The notes: a model not told the origin generated them from the sequence alone. A stretch of DNA of 64,000 nt from Sphingomonas donggukensis (GCF_023674425.1 NZ_CP098401.1:1798001-1862000); one strand, 5' to 3'. Shown: positions 49,117-58,749, counted from the stretch's first letter. Numbers and translations: made by a program.

Positions 49117-49872
49117 TCAAACCCCGCCGGCAAACACCTCGCGCCCGTCGGCTTCCAGCCGCCGCGTCAGTTCCGCCGCGCACGCCCGCGCCACGTCCGC
49201 GTCGGTCGCGCGCACGACGAAATTCGCGCCGACCCGCCCTTCGCGGAAGAACGGGTAGCTGCCGATCGACACGCCTTCCGTCTCCTTCTCGACCGCGCGC
49301 AAAATGTCGGCGATCTCGCTTTCGGCGACCCAGCCGCCGATCGTCTCCGACACCACCGGGCGCCCGCCCTCCAGCGTGCCGGTGAGCGCGTCGAGCATGC
49401 CCGCGGTGATGTGCGGCACGCCCGCCATCACGAACCAGTTGCCGCAGCGGATGCCCGGTGCCCCCGACACGCGGTTCTCGATCAGGGTCGCGCCGTCAGG
49501 CACCCGCGCCATCCGCAGCCGCGCCTCGGTCAGCCCGCCGCGCGTCTCGTAATAGCGCTCCAGGATCGCGCGCGCCTTGGGGTGGATGACCACGCCCACC
49601 CCCAGCGCCCGTGCGATCGCATCGACGGTGATGTCGTCATGCGTCGGCCCGATCCCGCCGGTCGTGAACAGATAGTCGTTGCGGCCCCCAAGCTCCGTCA
49701 CCGCCGCGACGATCGCATCCTCGACGTCGGCCACCACCCGCACCTCGGCCAGGCGGATGCCCTGCACGTTCAGCCACGTCGCCAGCTGCGCCACGTTGCG
49801 GTCCTGCGTGCGGCCCGACAGAATCTCGTCGCCGATCACCACCAGCGCCGCGGTCCAGATGCGTTCGTCCAT
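49117..49872 (-). CDS. CinA N-terminal (molybdopterin-binding-like) domain protein
   Basis: 251 residues. MoCF/CinA-type domain: ALVVIGDEILSGRTQDRN, YLFTTGGIGPTHDDITVDAIA and a second part (VMAGVPHITAGMLDAL, SYPFFREGRVG) as in stand-alone CinA N-domain (COG1058) proteins. The C-terminal NMN amidase domain of full CinA is absent, so it is a COG1058-only form with unsure activity. Divergent from map (46 bases apart). Confidence 0.88.
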   Translation of the reverse strand: MDERIWTAALVVIGDEILSGRTQDRNVAQLATWLNVQGIRLAEVRVVADVEDAIVAAVTELGGRNDYLFTTGGIGPTHDDITVDAIARALGVGVVIHPKARAILERYYETRGGLTEARLRMARVPDGATLIENRVSGAPGIRCGNWFVMAGVPHITAGMLDALTGTLEGGRPVVSETIGGWVAESEIADILRAVEKETEGVSIGSYPFFREGRVGANFVVRATDADVARACAAELTRRLEADGREVFAGGV

Positions 49873-49918
49873 CCCCGCGGCATAGCGAAACGCGCGCGGA
49901 GCGGCTATATGCGCGCGC

Positions 49919-50740
49919 ATGACCGAATATGTGACCGCCGACGCCCCGCTTGCCCGCACGGGCGCCATCCGCCTGCACGGGCCGCAAGGGTTCGCCGGCA
50001 TGCGCCGCGCCGGGGCGCTCGCCGCCGAAGTGCTCGATGCGGTCGTGCCGCATGTCGTCCCGGGCGTCACCACCGCGGAGATCGACGCAATCGTGTACCA
50101 GACGATCACCGCCGCCGGTGGCGTGCCCGCGACGCTCGGCTACCGCGGCTATACCCACAGCTGCTGCATCTCGATCAACCATGTCGTCTGCCACGGCATT
50201 CCCGGCGATCGCACGCTGAAGGACGGCGACATCGTCAACATCGACGTGACGCCGATCCTCGACGGCTGGCACGGCGACAGCAGCCGCATGTACCTGGTCG
50301 GCGACGCCGTGCCGATCAAGGCGAAGCGGCTGGTCGACATCACCTACGAATGCCTGATGCTCGGCATCGAGCAGGCGAAGCCCGGCAACCACATGGGCGA
50401 CGTCGCCAACGCCATCCAGCGCCACGCCGAAAAGCACCGCTACGGCGTCGTCCGCGATTTCTGCGGCCATGGCCTGGGCCAGCTGTTCCATGACGCTCCG
50501 GAAGTCGTCCACGTCGGCAAGCCCGGCACCGGGCCGGAACTGAAGCCCGGCATGTTCTTCACGATCGAACCGATGATAAATATCGGCAAGCCCGACGTGA
50601 AGCTGCTCGACGACGGCTGGACTGCGGTCACCCGCGACCGCTCGCTGTCGGCGCAGTTCGAACACTCGATCGGCATCACCGAAGACGGCTGCGAGATCTT
50701 TACGCTGTCGCCCAAGGGCTTTCACCAGCCGCCGTATTGA
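49919..50740 (+). CDS. map: type I methionine aminopeptidase
   Basis: Removes the initiator Met from new proteins. 273 residues. The five metal ligands are visible: Asp in VNIDVTPI, Asp in WHGDSSRM, His in CGHGLGQ, Glu in FTIEPM and Glu in AQFEHS. The His of TLGYRGYTHSCCISINHVVCH shapes the substrate pocket. The N-terminal 20 residues are a little longer than in E. coli. Confidence 0.95.
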   Translation: MTEYVTADAPLARTGAIRLHGPQGFAGMRRAGALAAEVLDAVVPHVVPGVTTAEIDAIVYQTITAAGGVPATLGYRGYTHSCCISINHVVCHGIPGDRTLKDGDIVNIDVTPILDGWHGDSSRMYLVGDAVPIKAKRLVDITYECLMLGIEQAKPGNHMGDVANAIQRHAEKHRYGVVRDFCGHGLGQLFHDAPEVVHVGKPGTGPELKPGMFFTIEPMINIGKPDVKLLDDGWTAVTRDRSLSAQFEHSIGITEDGCEIFTLSPKGFHQPPY

Positions 50741-51250
<510 letters not shown>

Positions 51251-51342
51251 CGCGAACGACGCAAGGCGTGATCTGATCGCGTCTGCCACCACATGATTCT
51301 GTCGTCTCCGGACGACGCTATTCGAGAGCAAGGAAATCCATC

Positions 51343-52755
51343 ATGGCGAATTCGGCCAGCGACGTTCTGAAGATGGTCAAGGAAGGCGAGATCGAGTGGA
51401 TCGATCTGCGCTTCACCGACCCCAAGGGCAAATGGCAGCATCTGACGATGGTCGCCTCGCTGATGGGCGAGGACGAGCTGACCGACGGCCTGATGTTCGA
51501 CGGATCGTCGATCGAGGGGTGGAAGGCGATCAACGAATCCGACATGATCCTGAAGCCGGATCTCGACGCGGTCTATGTCGATCCGTTCTCCGCCACGCCG
51601 ATGCTGATCGTGGTGTGCGACGTGGTCGAGCCCTCGACCGGTGAACTCTACGCCCGCGATCCCCGCTCGACCGCCAAGCGCGCCGAGGCGTATCTGAAGA
51701 CCACCGGCGTCGGCGACACCGTGTACGTCGGGCCCGAGGCCGAATTCTTCCTGTTCGACGACGTGCGGTTCGAGAACAGCTACTCGACCAGCTATTACAA
51801 GATCGACGATATCGAGCTGCCGGGCAATTCGGGCCGCGAGTATGAGGGCGGCAACATGGCGCACCGCCCGCGCGCCAAGGGCGGATACTTCCCGGTCGCG
51901 CCGGTCGACAGCGCCGTCGACATCCGCGGCGAGATGGTCTCGACCATGATCGAGATGGGCCTGCCCTGCGACAAGCACCACCATGAGGTTGCCGCCGCGC
52001 AGCACGAACTCGGCCTGACCTTCGGCACGCTGACCCAGACCGCCGACCGCATGCAGATCTACAAGTATGTCGTCCACCAGGTCGCCCACGCCTACGGCAA
52101 GACCGCGACCTTCATGCCCAAGCCGATCAAGGAAGATAACGGCTCGGGCATGCACACCCACTTCTCGATCTGGGACGGCAAGACCCCGCTGTTCGCCGGC
52201 AACGGCTATGCGGGCCTTTCCGACATGTGCCTGTATTTCATCGGCGGCATCATCAAGCATGCCAAGGCCGTCAACGCCTTCACCAACCCGTCGACCAACA
52301 GCTACAAGCGGCTGGTGCCGGGCTATGAGGCCCCGGTGCTGCTCGCCTATTCGGCGCGCAACCGCTCGGCCTCGTGCCGCATCCCCTACGGCACGGGTGC
52401 GAAGGCCAAGCGTGTCGAGGTCCGCTTCCCCGACGCGCTCGCCAACCCCTACCTCGCCTATGCCGCGTTGATGATGGCGGGGATGGACGGCATCCTGAAC
52501 AAGATCCATCCGGGCGAGGCGATGGACAAGAACCTTTACGACCTGCCCCCGGCAGAGCTCGCCGAAGTCCCAACCGTCGCGGGTTCGCTCCGCGAGGCAC
52601 TCGATTGCCTCCAGGCCGACCAGGACTTCCTGCTGAAGGGCGACGTCTTCTCCGCCGACCAGATCGCGGCCTATGTCGAGATCAAGCGGGCCGAGGTTGC
52701 CCGGTGGGAGATGACGCCGAGCCCTGTCGAGTATGATATGTACTACAGCGGTTGA
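51343..52755 (+). CDS. glnA: type I glutamine synthetase
   Basis: Makes glutamine from glutamate, ammonia and ATP. 470 residues: DGSSIEGW near the N-terminus, [11 protein letters not shown] and [12 protein letters not shown] (metal Glu residues), [22 protein letters not shown] and the adenylylation site Tyr in NLYDLPP. 92 bases after glnB on the same strand; AAGGA precedes the ATG. Confidence 0.98.
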   Translation: MANSASDVLKMVKEGEIEWIDLRFTDPKGKWQHLTMVASLMGEDELTDGLMFDGSSIEGWKAINESDMILKPDLDAVYVDPFSATPMLIVVCDVVEPSTGELYARDPRSTAKRAEAYLKTTGVGDTVYVGPEAEFFLFDDVRFENSYSTSYYKIDDIELPGNSGREYEGGNMAHRPRAKGGYFPVAPVDSAVDIRGEMVSTMIEMGLPCDKHHHEVAAAQHELGLTFGTLTQTADRMQIYKYVVHQVAHAYGKTATFMPKPIKEDNGSGMHTHFSIWDGKTPLFAGNGYAGLSDMCLYFIGGIIKHAKAVNAFTNPSTNSYKRLVPGYEAPVLLAYSARNRSASCRIPYGTGAKAKRVEVRFPDALANPYLAYAALMMAGMDGILNKIHPGEAMDKNLYDLPPAELAEVPTVAGSLREALDCLQADQDFLLKGDVFSADQIAAYVEIKRAEVARWEMTPSPVEYDMYYSG

Positions 52756-52756
52756 G

Positions 52757-52773
52757 CCGTGCGTGCCGCACGG
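52757..52773. terminator. hairpin just after glnA
   Basis: CCGTGCG-TGC-CGCACGG perfect 7-bp stem beginning 2 bases after the stop, followed by a second stem (GTGCCGCC...GGCGGCAC, about 52776-52801). No U tract, so it may protect the RNA rather than terminate. Confidence 0.45.
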
Positions 52774-52809
52774 CGGTGCCGCCCGCGCAGCGTGGCGGCA
52801 CAACCGCTG

Positions 52810-52856
52810 TCGGCCGGCGGGGCCATAGCCCCGACCGACGGCGCGGCTTCGCCGCG
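52810..52856. repeat. two-hairpin element, copy C (inverted)
   Basis: Read on the minus strand: hairpin CGCGGC-GAA-GCCGCG, CCGTCGG, T, hairpin CGGGGC-TAT-GCCCCG-like, CCGGCCGA. Downstream of glnA. Stems differ from copies at 37402 and 58058 but the joints are the same. Confidence 0.65.
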
Positions 52857-52878
52857 ACGCGACCACACCTCGCTCCCT

Positions 52879-52956
52879 CCGTTCGTTTCGAGCGTAGTCG
52901 AGAAACCGCCACAAGAGCGCGGGCCGCAGTTTCTCGACTACGCTCGAAACGAACGG
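52879..52956. repeat. extragenic palindrome pair, variant of type A
   Basis: Arms of about 26 bases starting CCGTTCGTTTCGAGCGTAG and ending in the exact inverse, with a 23-base centre. Inside lies GTAGTCGAGAAAC, shorter than in other type A units. Confidence 0.8.
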
Positions 52957-52972
52957 AGGATAGGGAAAACCC

Positions 52973-53677
52973 CTACCGCCCCAGCACCCGCGCCTCGACC
53001 GCCCACCACCCGAGCGCCCACAGCGCCCCGAACAGCCACCCCGCCAGCACGTCGCTCGGCCAGTGGACGCCCAGATACACCCGGCTGACCCCGATCGCCC
53101 CGACCAGCAGCAGCGCCACCGCGACCACGAACACCCGCAGCCGCGCCTCGCGGATCACCGGGAACAACAGGCTGGCCAGCGTCAGGTACACGATCGCGCT
53201 GTTGCCGGCGTGCCCGCTCGGGAAACTCTTGGACGCCACCGCCACCATGTGATCGACCAGGTCGGGCCGTGCGCGTGCGAAGAACCATTTGGCGACCGAA
53301 ATCGCGACCCCACCGCTCGCGGTTGCGACCACCACCAGCGCCGCCGGGCGATACTGGCGCTTCAGCAGCAGGAACACCGCCACCAGCACCACGACCATCG
53401 TCAGCACCGGCCCGCCGCCCAGCGCGGTCATGTCGCGCATCGCAGAGGCGAGCCCCGGCCCGCCCAAGGGCACGGCAGGGTTCCCGGGGGTGCGCATCGC
53501 CAGCATCAGCGTGCGGTCGAAGCTCAACACCTCGCCCTCGCGCACTTCGGACGCCAGGTGGATCAGCGCCCACAACGCCGCCGCCAGCGCGGCCCCGGCG
53601 ACCAGCAGCCACGGCGGACGGCGCGTGCGCACCGGTTGTTCGGCGATGTCGATCAGGTGGGCGGGATCTTCGGTCAC
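52973..53677 (-). CDS. PAP2-family membrane phosphatase
   Basis: 234 residues with about six transmembrane segments. The three phosphatase motifs are present: KWFFARARP, FPSGHAGNSA and SRVYLGVHWPSDVLAGW. Likely lipid phosphatase (phosphatidic acid, PGP or undecaprenyl-PP). GTG start at 53677. Confidence 0.9.
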   Translation of the reverse strand: MTEDPAHLIDIAEQPVRTRRPPWLLVAGAALAAALWALIHLASEVREGEVLSFDRTLMLAMRTPGNPAVPLGGPGLASAMRDMTALGGGPVLTMVVVLVAVFLLLKRQYRPAALVVVATASGGVAISVAKWFFARARPDLVDHMVAVASKSFPSGHAGNSAIVYLTLASLLFPVIREARLRVFVVAVALLLVGAIGVSRVYLGVHWPSDVLAGWLFGALWALGWWAVEARVLGR

Positions 53678-53699
53678 GGCGTTCCCCCGCTCAGGCGAA

Positions 53700-53775
53700 T
53701 GGTGGGCTCGCCGGGATTCGAACCCGGGACCTACAGATTAAAAGTCCGTTGCTCTACCGACTGAGCTACGAGCCC
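53700..53775 (-). tRNA. tRNA-Lys(UUU)
   Basis: 76 nt with encoded CCA. Acceptor GGGCTCG/CGAGCCC, D-arm GCTCAGTCGGTAGAGC, anticodon loop CTTTTAA (anticodon TTT), T-arm GGTTCGAATCC. It lies between PAP2 and folK. Confidence 0.95.
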
Positions 53776-53782
53776 CAACCAT

Positions 53783-54265
53783 TCAGGCGCCGCGACTAGG
53801 GGCACGCGCTCGGGCGGTCAACTGGAAGCGAAGCTGGCGCACGGTCAATCCGCTCACCGGATCGCGCCAGCCGGGCACGATCGCCGCCATCGGCCCCAAC
53901 ACGAACTCGCGCGCGCGAAAGGCGATGTGCGGCACGACCAGCCCCGGCGAGGCCCACGCCCCGCCCGACCACAGGATGATATCGAGATCGATCACCCGCG
54001 CCCCCCAGCGCCGCCCGCGCCGCCGTCCGAACTCGCGCTCGATCGCCTTCAGCCGCGCCAGCAGGGCATCGGGCGCCGCGTCGCTCTCCACCAGCACCAC
54101 CGCATTGGCATAGCGTCGCAGCGACGGCCCGACCGGCGCGCTCTCGACGATCGCCGACGCCCGCCCGCCGAGCAACGCCAGCGCCGCCGCCACCTCCGCG
54201 CGCGGCCCCCCGTGCCGTCCGCGCCGGTTCGATCCCACCGCGATCACATAGCTTGTCCGCGCCAT
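53783..54265 (-). CDS. folK: hydroxymethyldihydropterin pyrophosphokinase
   Basis: Folate pathway enzyme, transfers pyrophosphate from ATP to hydroxymethyldihydropterin. 160 residues: AVGSNRRG at the start, SAPVGPS, FGRRRGRRWGARVIDLDIIL (RWGPRxIDLDIL signature, with Pro replaced by Ala) and VVPHIAFRAREFVL. Divergent from the glycosylase gene 22 bases away. Confidence 0.9.
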   Translation of the reverse strand: MARTSYVIAVGSNRRGRHGGPRAEVAAALALLGGRASAIVESAPVGPSLRRYANAVVLVESDAAPDALLARLKAIEREFGRRRGRRWGARVIDLDIILWSGGAWASPGLVVPHIAFRAREFVLGPMAAIVPGWRDPVSGLTVRQLRFQLTARARAPSRGA

Positions 54266-54287
54266 CGCCTCCGACTACCCGAGCGGC

Positions 54288-54962
54288 GTGACTTTCGCAC
54301 CCTCCCCGCTGCCCGACACCGAACCCCCGCACGATTGCCCGCGCTGCAAGCGGCTGGCGGCGTTGCGCGAAGAGATGCGCGCCGAGCATCCCGACTGGTG
54401 GAACGCGCCCGTCCCCGCGCTCGGCGATCCGGATGCCTGGCTCGGCATCGTCGGCCTTGCGCCCGGCAAGCACGGCGCGAACCGCACCGGGCGTCCGTTC
54501 ACCGGCGATGGCTCTGGCAAGATGCTGTTCGACACGCTCGTCTCGCACGGCTTGGCCGAGGGCAGGTACGAAGGGCGCGCCGACGACACGCTGCGGCTGA
54601 CCGGCGCGATCATCGTCAACGCGGTCAAATGCCTGCCCCCTGCCAACCGCCCGACGCCCGAGGAAGTCCGCACCTGCCGCCCGTTCCTCGAGGCTCAGGT
54701 CGTCGCACTGCCGCGCGCCCGCATCTTCGTGGCGCTGGGCCAGGTCGCGCACCAGTCGGCGGTGAAGCTGCTTGGCGGCAAGCTCCCCAAGTGCCGCTTC
54801 GCGCATCTGGCGGAACACCATATGCCCGACGGCCGCATCCTGATCGATAGCTATCACCCGTCGCGCTACAACCAGAATACCGGGCGACTGACCGCGGAGA
54901 TGTTTGGCGCCGTGTTCGCGCGCGCCGCGGCGCTCCGCTCGACGCTCGACGGGAACGGCTGA
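54288..54962 (+). CDS. uracil-DNA glycosylase, family 5 (UDGb-type)
   Basis: Removes uracil from DNA. 224 residues: GLAPGKHGANRTGRPFTGD is the UDGb motif A, and SYHPSRYNQNTG near the C-terminus is motif 3. Four Cys (CPRC at 17-20, VKCLPP, RTCRPFL) can hold a 4Fe-4S cluster as in family 4/5 enzymes. GTG start at 54288. Confidence 0.9.
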   Translation: MTFAPSPLPDTEPPHDCPRCKRLAALREEMRAEHPDWWNAPVPALGDPDAWLGIVGLAPGKHGANRTGRPFTGDGSGKMLFDTLVSHGLAEGRYEGRADDTLRLTGAIIVNAVKCLPPANRPTPEEVRTCRPFLEAQVVALPRARIFVALGQVAHQSAVKLLGGKLPKCRFAHLAEHHMPDGRILIDSYHPSRYNQNTGRLTAEMFGAVFARAAALRSTLDGNG

Positions 54963-55018
54963 GCGCGATCGACGTTATCCCCCGCAGCCCGCTTTCGGGC
55001 GCACACAGGGGACATGTG

Positions 55019-55117
55019 ATGCGCAAGGCCTTTGCCGAATCCTCCGACATCGCGATCGCCGCGATTCTCGGCCTGACGACGATCGCTTTGCAGACCTACG
55101 CCTATCTGGTCGGCTGA
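55019..55117 (+). CDS. very small single-helix membrane protein (32 residues)
   Basis: ATG with AGGGG 7 bases upstream; polar N-terminus MRKAFAESSD, then a hydrophobic helix about residues 11-24, ending QTYAYLVG. Independent of neighbours' frames: it lies 57 bases after the glycosylase stop and 7 bases before the convergent aguB stop. No database check possible. Confidence 0.45.
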   Translation: MRKAFAESSDIAIAAILGLTTIALQTYAYLVG

Positions 55118-55123
55118 CGCGCC

Positions 55124-55984
55124 TCAGACGTCCGCGACCAGCCGCCCGTAAAGCTCCGGCCGGCGATCCCGGAAGAAGCCGAACGCCGCGCGGTGACGCT
55201 TCACCCGGTCGAGGTCCAGCGTCGCGACGATCACTCCCTCTTCCTCACGGTCCAGCTCGGCCAGAATGTCGCCGCGCTCGTCGGTGATGAAGCTGGTGCC
55301 GTAGAAGGTCTGGCCGTGCTCGACGCCGACGCGGTTGGCGGCCACCACCGGCACCACGTTCGACACCGCATGGCCGACCATCGCCCGCCGCCACAGCCGC
55401 GCGGTGTCGAGCGAGGTATCGTGCGGCTCGCTGCCGATCGCGGTCGGATAGAACAGGATTTCCGCGCCCATCAGCATCATCGCGCGCGCGGTTTCGGGGT
55501 ACCATTGGTCCCAGCAGATGCCGACGCCCAGCTTCGCGCGGCGCGCGGCGTCCGGCCCTTCCCAAACCTTGAACCCGGTGTTGCCGGGGCGGAAATAGAA
55601 TTTTTCCTCATATCCCGGCCCGTCGGGGATATGGCTCTTGCGGTACACGCCCGCGATCTTGCCGTCGGAGTTCACCATCGCCAGGCTGTTGTAGTGATGC
55701 GGGCCGTCGGCTTCGAAGAAGCTGGTCGGGATATGGATCTTCAGCTCCGCCGCCAGCGCCTGCATCGCGCGCACCGCCTTGTGCTCGGCGGTCGGCTTGG
55801 CGTTCGCGAACAGGCCCTCGTCCTCCACGCGGCAGAAATACTCGCCCTCGAACAATTCGGGCGGCAGCACCACCTGCGCACCCCGCCCCGCCGCCTCGCG
55901 CACCAGGCGCGACACATGCGCGATATTGGCGTCGATATCGGCGGAAAACGCGAGCTGGAGCGCGGCGACGGTGATCTCGGTCAT
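55124..55984 (-). CDS. aguB: N-carbamoylputrescine amidase
   Basis: Nitrilase-fold enzyme that turns N-carbamoylputrescine into putrescine, CO2 and ammonia. 286 residues with the catalytic Glu (LPPELFEGEYF), Lys (YRKSHIPDGPGY) and Cys (GVGICWDQWYPE). The start is at MTEITVAALQL. It forms the second step after aguA (57.0 kb, same strand). Confidence 0.95.
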   Translation of the reverse strand: MTEITVAALQLAFSADIDANIAHVSRLVREAAGRGAQVVLPPELFEGEYFCRVEDEGLFANAKPTAEHKAVRAMQALAAELKIHIPTSFFEADGPHHYNSLAMVNSDGKIAGVYRKSHIPDGPGYEEKFYFRPGNTGFKVWEGPDAARRAKLGVGICWDQWYPETARAMMLMGAEILFYPTAIGSEPHDTSLDTARLWRRAMVGHAVSNVVPVVAANRVGVEHGQTFYGTSFITDERGDILAELDREEEGVIVATLDLDRVKRHRAAFGFFRDRRPELYGRLVADV

Positions 55985-56076
55985 GCACGCGCATGTAGGA
56001 TATGTTGGCCGCCCCGCCAATCGCCGGCGTTGGACGAAAGCGCCCGATTCATGCTATCCGGCGCGGTAACTAGGAT

Positions 56077-56274
56077 ATGGCAATGTCTCCACGCGAACGC
56101 GCCCTCGACCTGCTACGCCGTGCCCGCCGCAGGGCGCTGCCCCCCATCCTGCGCCGCCCGCCCCGCCGCCCCGGTGAGGCAGGGATGCCGGCGATGGCAA
56201 CGGTCGATCCCCGTCCCAAACCTCTCGCTGGCGGCGCCGCGGTCGCGATTCCGGAGGACGACGCGACCGTCTGA
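56077..56274 (+). CDS. small Arg/Pro-rich hypothetical protein
   Basis: 65 residues, basic N-terminal half (LLRRARRRALPPILRRPPRR) and an acidic end (IPEDDATV). It lies opposite the agu operon between aguB and the DUF3147 gene. No recognised family and no strong ribosome site, so coding status is doubtful. Confidence 0.35.
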   Translation: MAMSPRERALDLLRRARRRALPPILRRPPRRPGEAGMPAMATVDPRPKPLAGGAAVAIPEDDATV

Positions 56275-56288
56275 ACCCGCCGCTTGCC

Positions 56289-56639
56289 CTAAAGCTGCAC
56301 CCCGAACCGCGCCGCCATCAGGATCGTCAGCCCGTACAGCGCCACCGTCAGGGAACAGCCCGTCGCCAGCGTCACCGCGAAGCCATGCCCCTGCCGCAGC
56401 ATCCACGGCATCACCAGGAACATCGGCAGCGACGGGATCACGTACCAGAACGTCGCCTCGACATGGCTCGCCATCCGCACCGGATCATGGGTGTCGCGCC
56501 ACAGCCAGATCATCCCCAGGATCGACAGCAAGGGCAGCGACGCGACCAGCGCCCCCGCCGCGGCATTGCGCCGCGCGACCAGTGCGATCAGCGCGATGAT
56601 GACGCCCGACAGCGCCGCGCGAACGACGAACTGGGTCAT
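56289..56639 (-). CDS. DUF3147 membrane protein
   Basis: 116 residues with four hydrophobic segments: FVVRAALSGVIIALIALVARR, ALVASLPLLSILGMIWLWRD, YVIPSLPMFLVMPWMLR and VTLATGCSLTVALYGLTIL. Matches the DUF3147 pattern (integral membrane, unknown role). Its ATG overlaps the stop of the upstream gene, so it is in the aguA operon. Confidence 0.8.
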   Translation of the reverse strand: MTQFVVRAALSGVIIALIALVARRNAAAGALVASLPLLSILGMIWLWRDTHDPVRMASHVEATFWYVIPSLPMFLVMPWMLRQGHGFAVTLATGCSLTVALYGLTILMAARFGVQL

Positions 56640-56995
56640 GACGCCGGCTCGCCCGCCGCGTCCGCGCCCAGCATGTCGAGCCACGCCAGCGCCTGCTTCG
56701 GCTCGCCCGGCGCGTTGCGCTCGACCGGCCCGCGCGCGGCCAGGAACTGCGGATGCAGCGCGAACGGCTCCATCCCGAAGCGCGCCCGGATGGTGTCGAT
56801 ATCGATCGCGGTCTCGTCGAGCGCGGCGAGCGTCGGTGCGAAGGATGCGCGCGCCGCGCGATCCTGGTTGTGACCGAACAGCCCCCATTTGCCCACCGCC
56901 ACTATGCGCAGCGCCGCAATCAGTGTCTCGCGATACTCCGCCTCCAGCTCGACCCGGCGCGTGTCGAGCCGCTCCAGACGGTCGGCCTTTGCCAT
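56636..56995 (-). CDS. hypothetical protein coupled to aguA
   Basis: 119 residues, mainly helical: MAKADRLERLDTRRVELEAEYR begins a charged helix, then GKWGLFGHNQDRA and GMEPFALHPQFLAARG. No recognised family. The ATG shares one base with the aguA stop, so it is translated from the same transcript. Confidence 0.75.
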   Translation of the reverse strand: MAKADRLERLDTRRVELEAEYRETLIAALRIVAVGKWGLFGHNQDRAARASFAPTLAALDETAIDIDTIRARFGMEPFALHPQFLAARGPVERNAPGEPKQALAWLDMLGADAAGEPAS

Positions 56996-57963
56996 CAGGC
57001 GGGGATCTGCTGGCTGATGCAGTGGAAGCTGCCACCCCCGGTCAGGATCGCATCGGCGCGGAAGCCCACTGCCTTGCGCCCCGGAAACAGCGCGCCGATC
57101 GCGGCGACCGCGGCGTCGTCGTTCTCCTGTCCGTACAGCGGGATCACCACCGCGGCGTTGCCGATGTAGAAATTCATGTAGCTCGCCGGGATCACCTCTT
57201 CCTCGTCGTTCAGCACACGGCCCGGCGACGGAATGCGCACCACCTCGACCCCGAACGCTTCGGCGCGCATCGCCGCGTCCTGATACACGCGCCAGTTGGG
57301 ATCATTCTCGGTCGCCTGCGGGATCGCCAGCCGGTTCGGCCCAACGAACCGCGCCAGATTGTCGACATGCCCGTCGGTGTGGTCGTTGAGCAGCCCGTTG
57401 CCCAGCCACAGCACGCGGTCGAGCCCCAGATCGTCGTGCAGCAGTTGCTCGATCTGCGCCTGCCCCAGCGCCGGATTGCGGTTGCGGTTCAGCAGGCATT
57501 GCTCGGTCGTCACCACCAGCCCGGTGCCGTCGCCGTCGATCGCCCCGCCTTCCAGCACCCACGGGCACACGCGCGTCGCGATACCGCGATCCTCGGCCAG
57601 CCGCGCGCCGATGTCCTCGTCGCCGGGCAGGTCGTATTTGCCGCCCCAGCCGTTGAACGCAAAATCGCGCGCGGTACCGTCACCGGTCAGGATCGCCGCG
57701 GTATCGCGCAGCCAGATGTCGCCGAACGGCTGCACCGTCACCTCCGCGAAGGGCGCGAGCGTGCGCGCCGCCGCCGCCGCTTCGGCATCCGCGGCGACCA
57801 GCACGACCCGCTCGCCCTTGCCGCCCGCATGCACCGCCGCGGCAAACGCCGCAACCTCCGTCCGCGCGGGCTCGAGGTCGTCGACCCACAGCTCGGCATG
57901 GCTGGGAAAACCGATCCAGACCGCAGCATGCGGCGCCCATTCGGGGGGAGGAGGTAGCGTCAT
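56995..57963 (-). CDS. aguA: agmatine deiminase
   Basis: Converts agmatine to N-carbamoylputrescine. 322 residues of the peptidyl-arginine-deiminase-like fold: WIGFPSH, FGDIWLRDTAAI, WVLEGGAIDGDG, NDHTDGHVDNLARFV (catalytic His/Asp) and the Cys in GGGSFHCISQQ. Together with aguB it makes putrescine without ornithine. Confidence 0.96.
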   Translation of the reverse strand: MTLPPPPEWAPHAAVWIGFPSHAELWVDDLEPARTEVAAFAAAVHAGGKGERVVLVAADAEAAAAARTLAPFAEVTVQPFGDIWLRDTAAILTGDGTARDFAFNGWGGKYDLPGDEDIGARLAEDRGIATRVCPWVLEGGAIDGDGTGLVVTTEQCLLNRNRNPALGQAQIEQLLHDDLGLDRVLWLGNGLLNDHTDGHVDNLARFVGPNRLAIPQATENDPNWRVYQDAAMRAEAFGVEVVRIPSPGRVLNDEEEVIPASYMNFYIGNAAVVIPLYGQENDDAAVAAIGALFPGRKAVGFRADAILTGGGSFHCISQQIPA

Positions 57964-58005
57964 GGGGGACGATCTAATGGCTTTGCCGCGCTGGGGGAAT
58001 AACGA

Positions 58006-58039
58006 GAAAGGGCGGCCCCGGATGGGACCGCCCTTTTTT
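58006..58039. terminator. bidirectional terminator between aguA and rpsD
   Basis: 10-bp stem (GGGCGGCCCC with GGGACCGCCC, one mismatch) with AAAG/CTTTTTT flanks. On the minus strand it follows rpsD by about 96 bases with a short U run; on the plus strand it has six T residues. Confidence 0.75.
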
Positions 58040-58057
58040 GTTTCTCTCGGCTTGCGT

Positions 58058-58109
58058 CGCAGGCAGAGCCTGCGCCGTCGGACGCCGCTTGAGCGGCGCC
58101 GGCCGAGCC
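58058..58109. repeat. two-hairpin element, copy A
   Basis: Hairpin CGCAGGC-AGA-GCCTGCG (58058-58074), CCGTCGG, A, hairpin CGCCGC-TTGA-GCGGCG (58083-58098), CCGGCCGAGCC. Located just downstream of rpsD. Confidence 0.7.
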
Positions 58110-58134
58110 GATCAGTCCTTCTCGCTTTACTCGC

Positions 58135-58749
58135 TTAGCGCGAGTAAAACTCGACGACCAGATTCGGCTCCATCTTCACCGGATAGGGCACTTCGTCCAG
58201 CGTCGGCACGCGGGTGAAGGTGACCTTCGCGGCACCGTCGGGCGCGACATATTCGGGGATGTCACGCTCGGACAGGCCCTGCGCTTCCAGCACCAGCGCC
58301 ATCTCGGCAGCCTTGGCGCCCAGCGTGATTTCCTGGCCCGGGAAGACGCGACGCGACGCGACGTTGCACTTCACGCCGTTGACGCGGATGTGACCGTGGC
58401 TGACAAGCTGGCGTGCGGCGAAGATCGTCGGCGCGAACTTGGCGCGGTACACGATCATGTCCAGGCGCTGCTCCAGCAGGCCGATCAGGTTCTGGCCGGT
58501 ATCGCCCTTCATGCGGGCCGCTTCGTGATAGCACGCGCGGAACTGCTTCTCGGTGACGTCGCCGTAATAGCCCTTCAGCTTCTGCTTGGCGCGCAGCTGG
58601 ATGCCGAAGTCGCTGACCTTGCCCTTGCGGCGCTGACCGTGCTGGCCGGGGCCGTATTCACGCTTGTTGACCGGGCTCTTGGGGCGACCCCAGATGTTCT
58701 CGCCCATCCGGCGGTCGAGCTTGTACTTGGCGTTTGCACGCTTCGACAT
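58135..58749 (-). CDS. rpsD: 30S ribosomal protein S4
   Basis: 204 residues: [20 protein letters not shown] start, the [20 protein letters not shown] region, and the S4 RNA-binding domain ([30 protein letters not shown]). S4 nucleates 30S assembly at 16S rRNA helix 16-18. Single gene transcript with its own promoter candidate at 58861-58889. Confidence 0.98.
   Translation of the reverse strand: MSKRANAKYKLDRRMGENIWGRPKSPVNKREYGPGQHGQRRKGKVSDFGIQLRAKQKLKGYYGDVTEKQFRACYHEAARMKGDTGQNLIGLLEQRLDMIVYRAKFAPTIFAARQLVSHGHIRVNGVKCNVASRRVFPGQEITLGAKAAEMALVLEAQGLSERDIPEYVAPDGAAKVTFTRVPTLDEVPYPVKMEPNLVVEFYSR

Noticed and set aside
56113..56406. 97-codon minus-strand frame inside the agu region
   Set aside because: Overlaps the DUF3147 gene out of frame and has no ribosome site.
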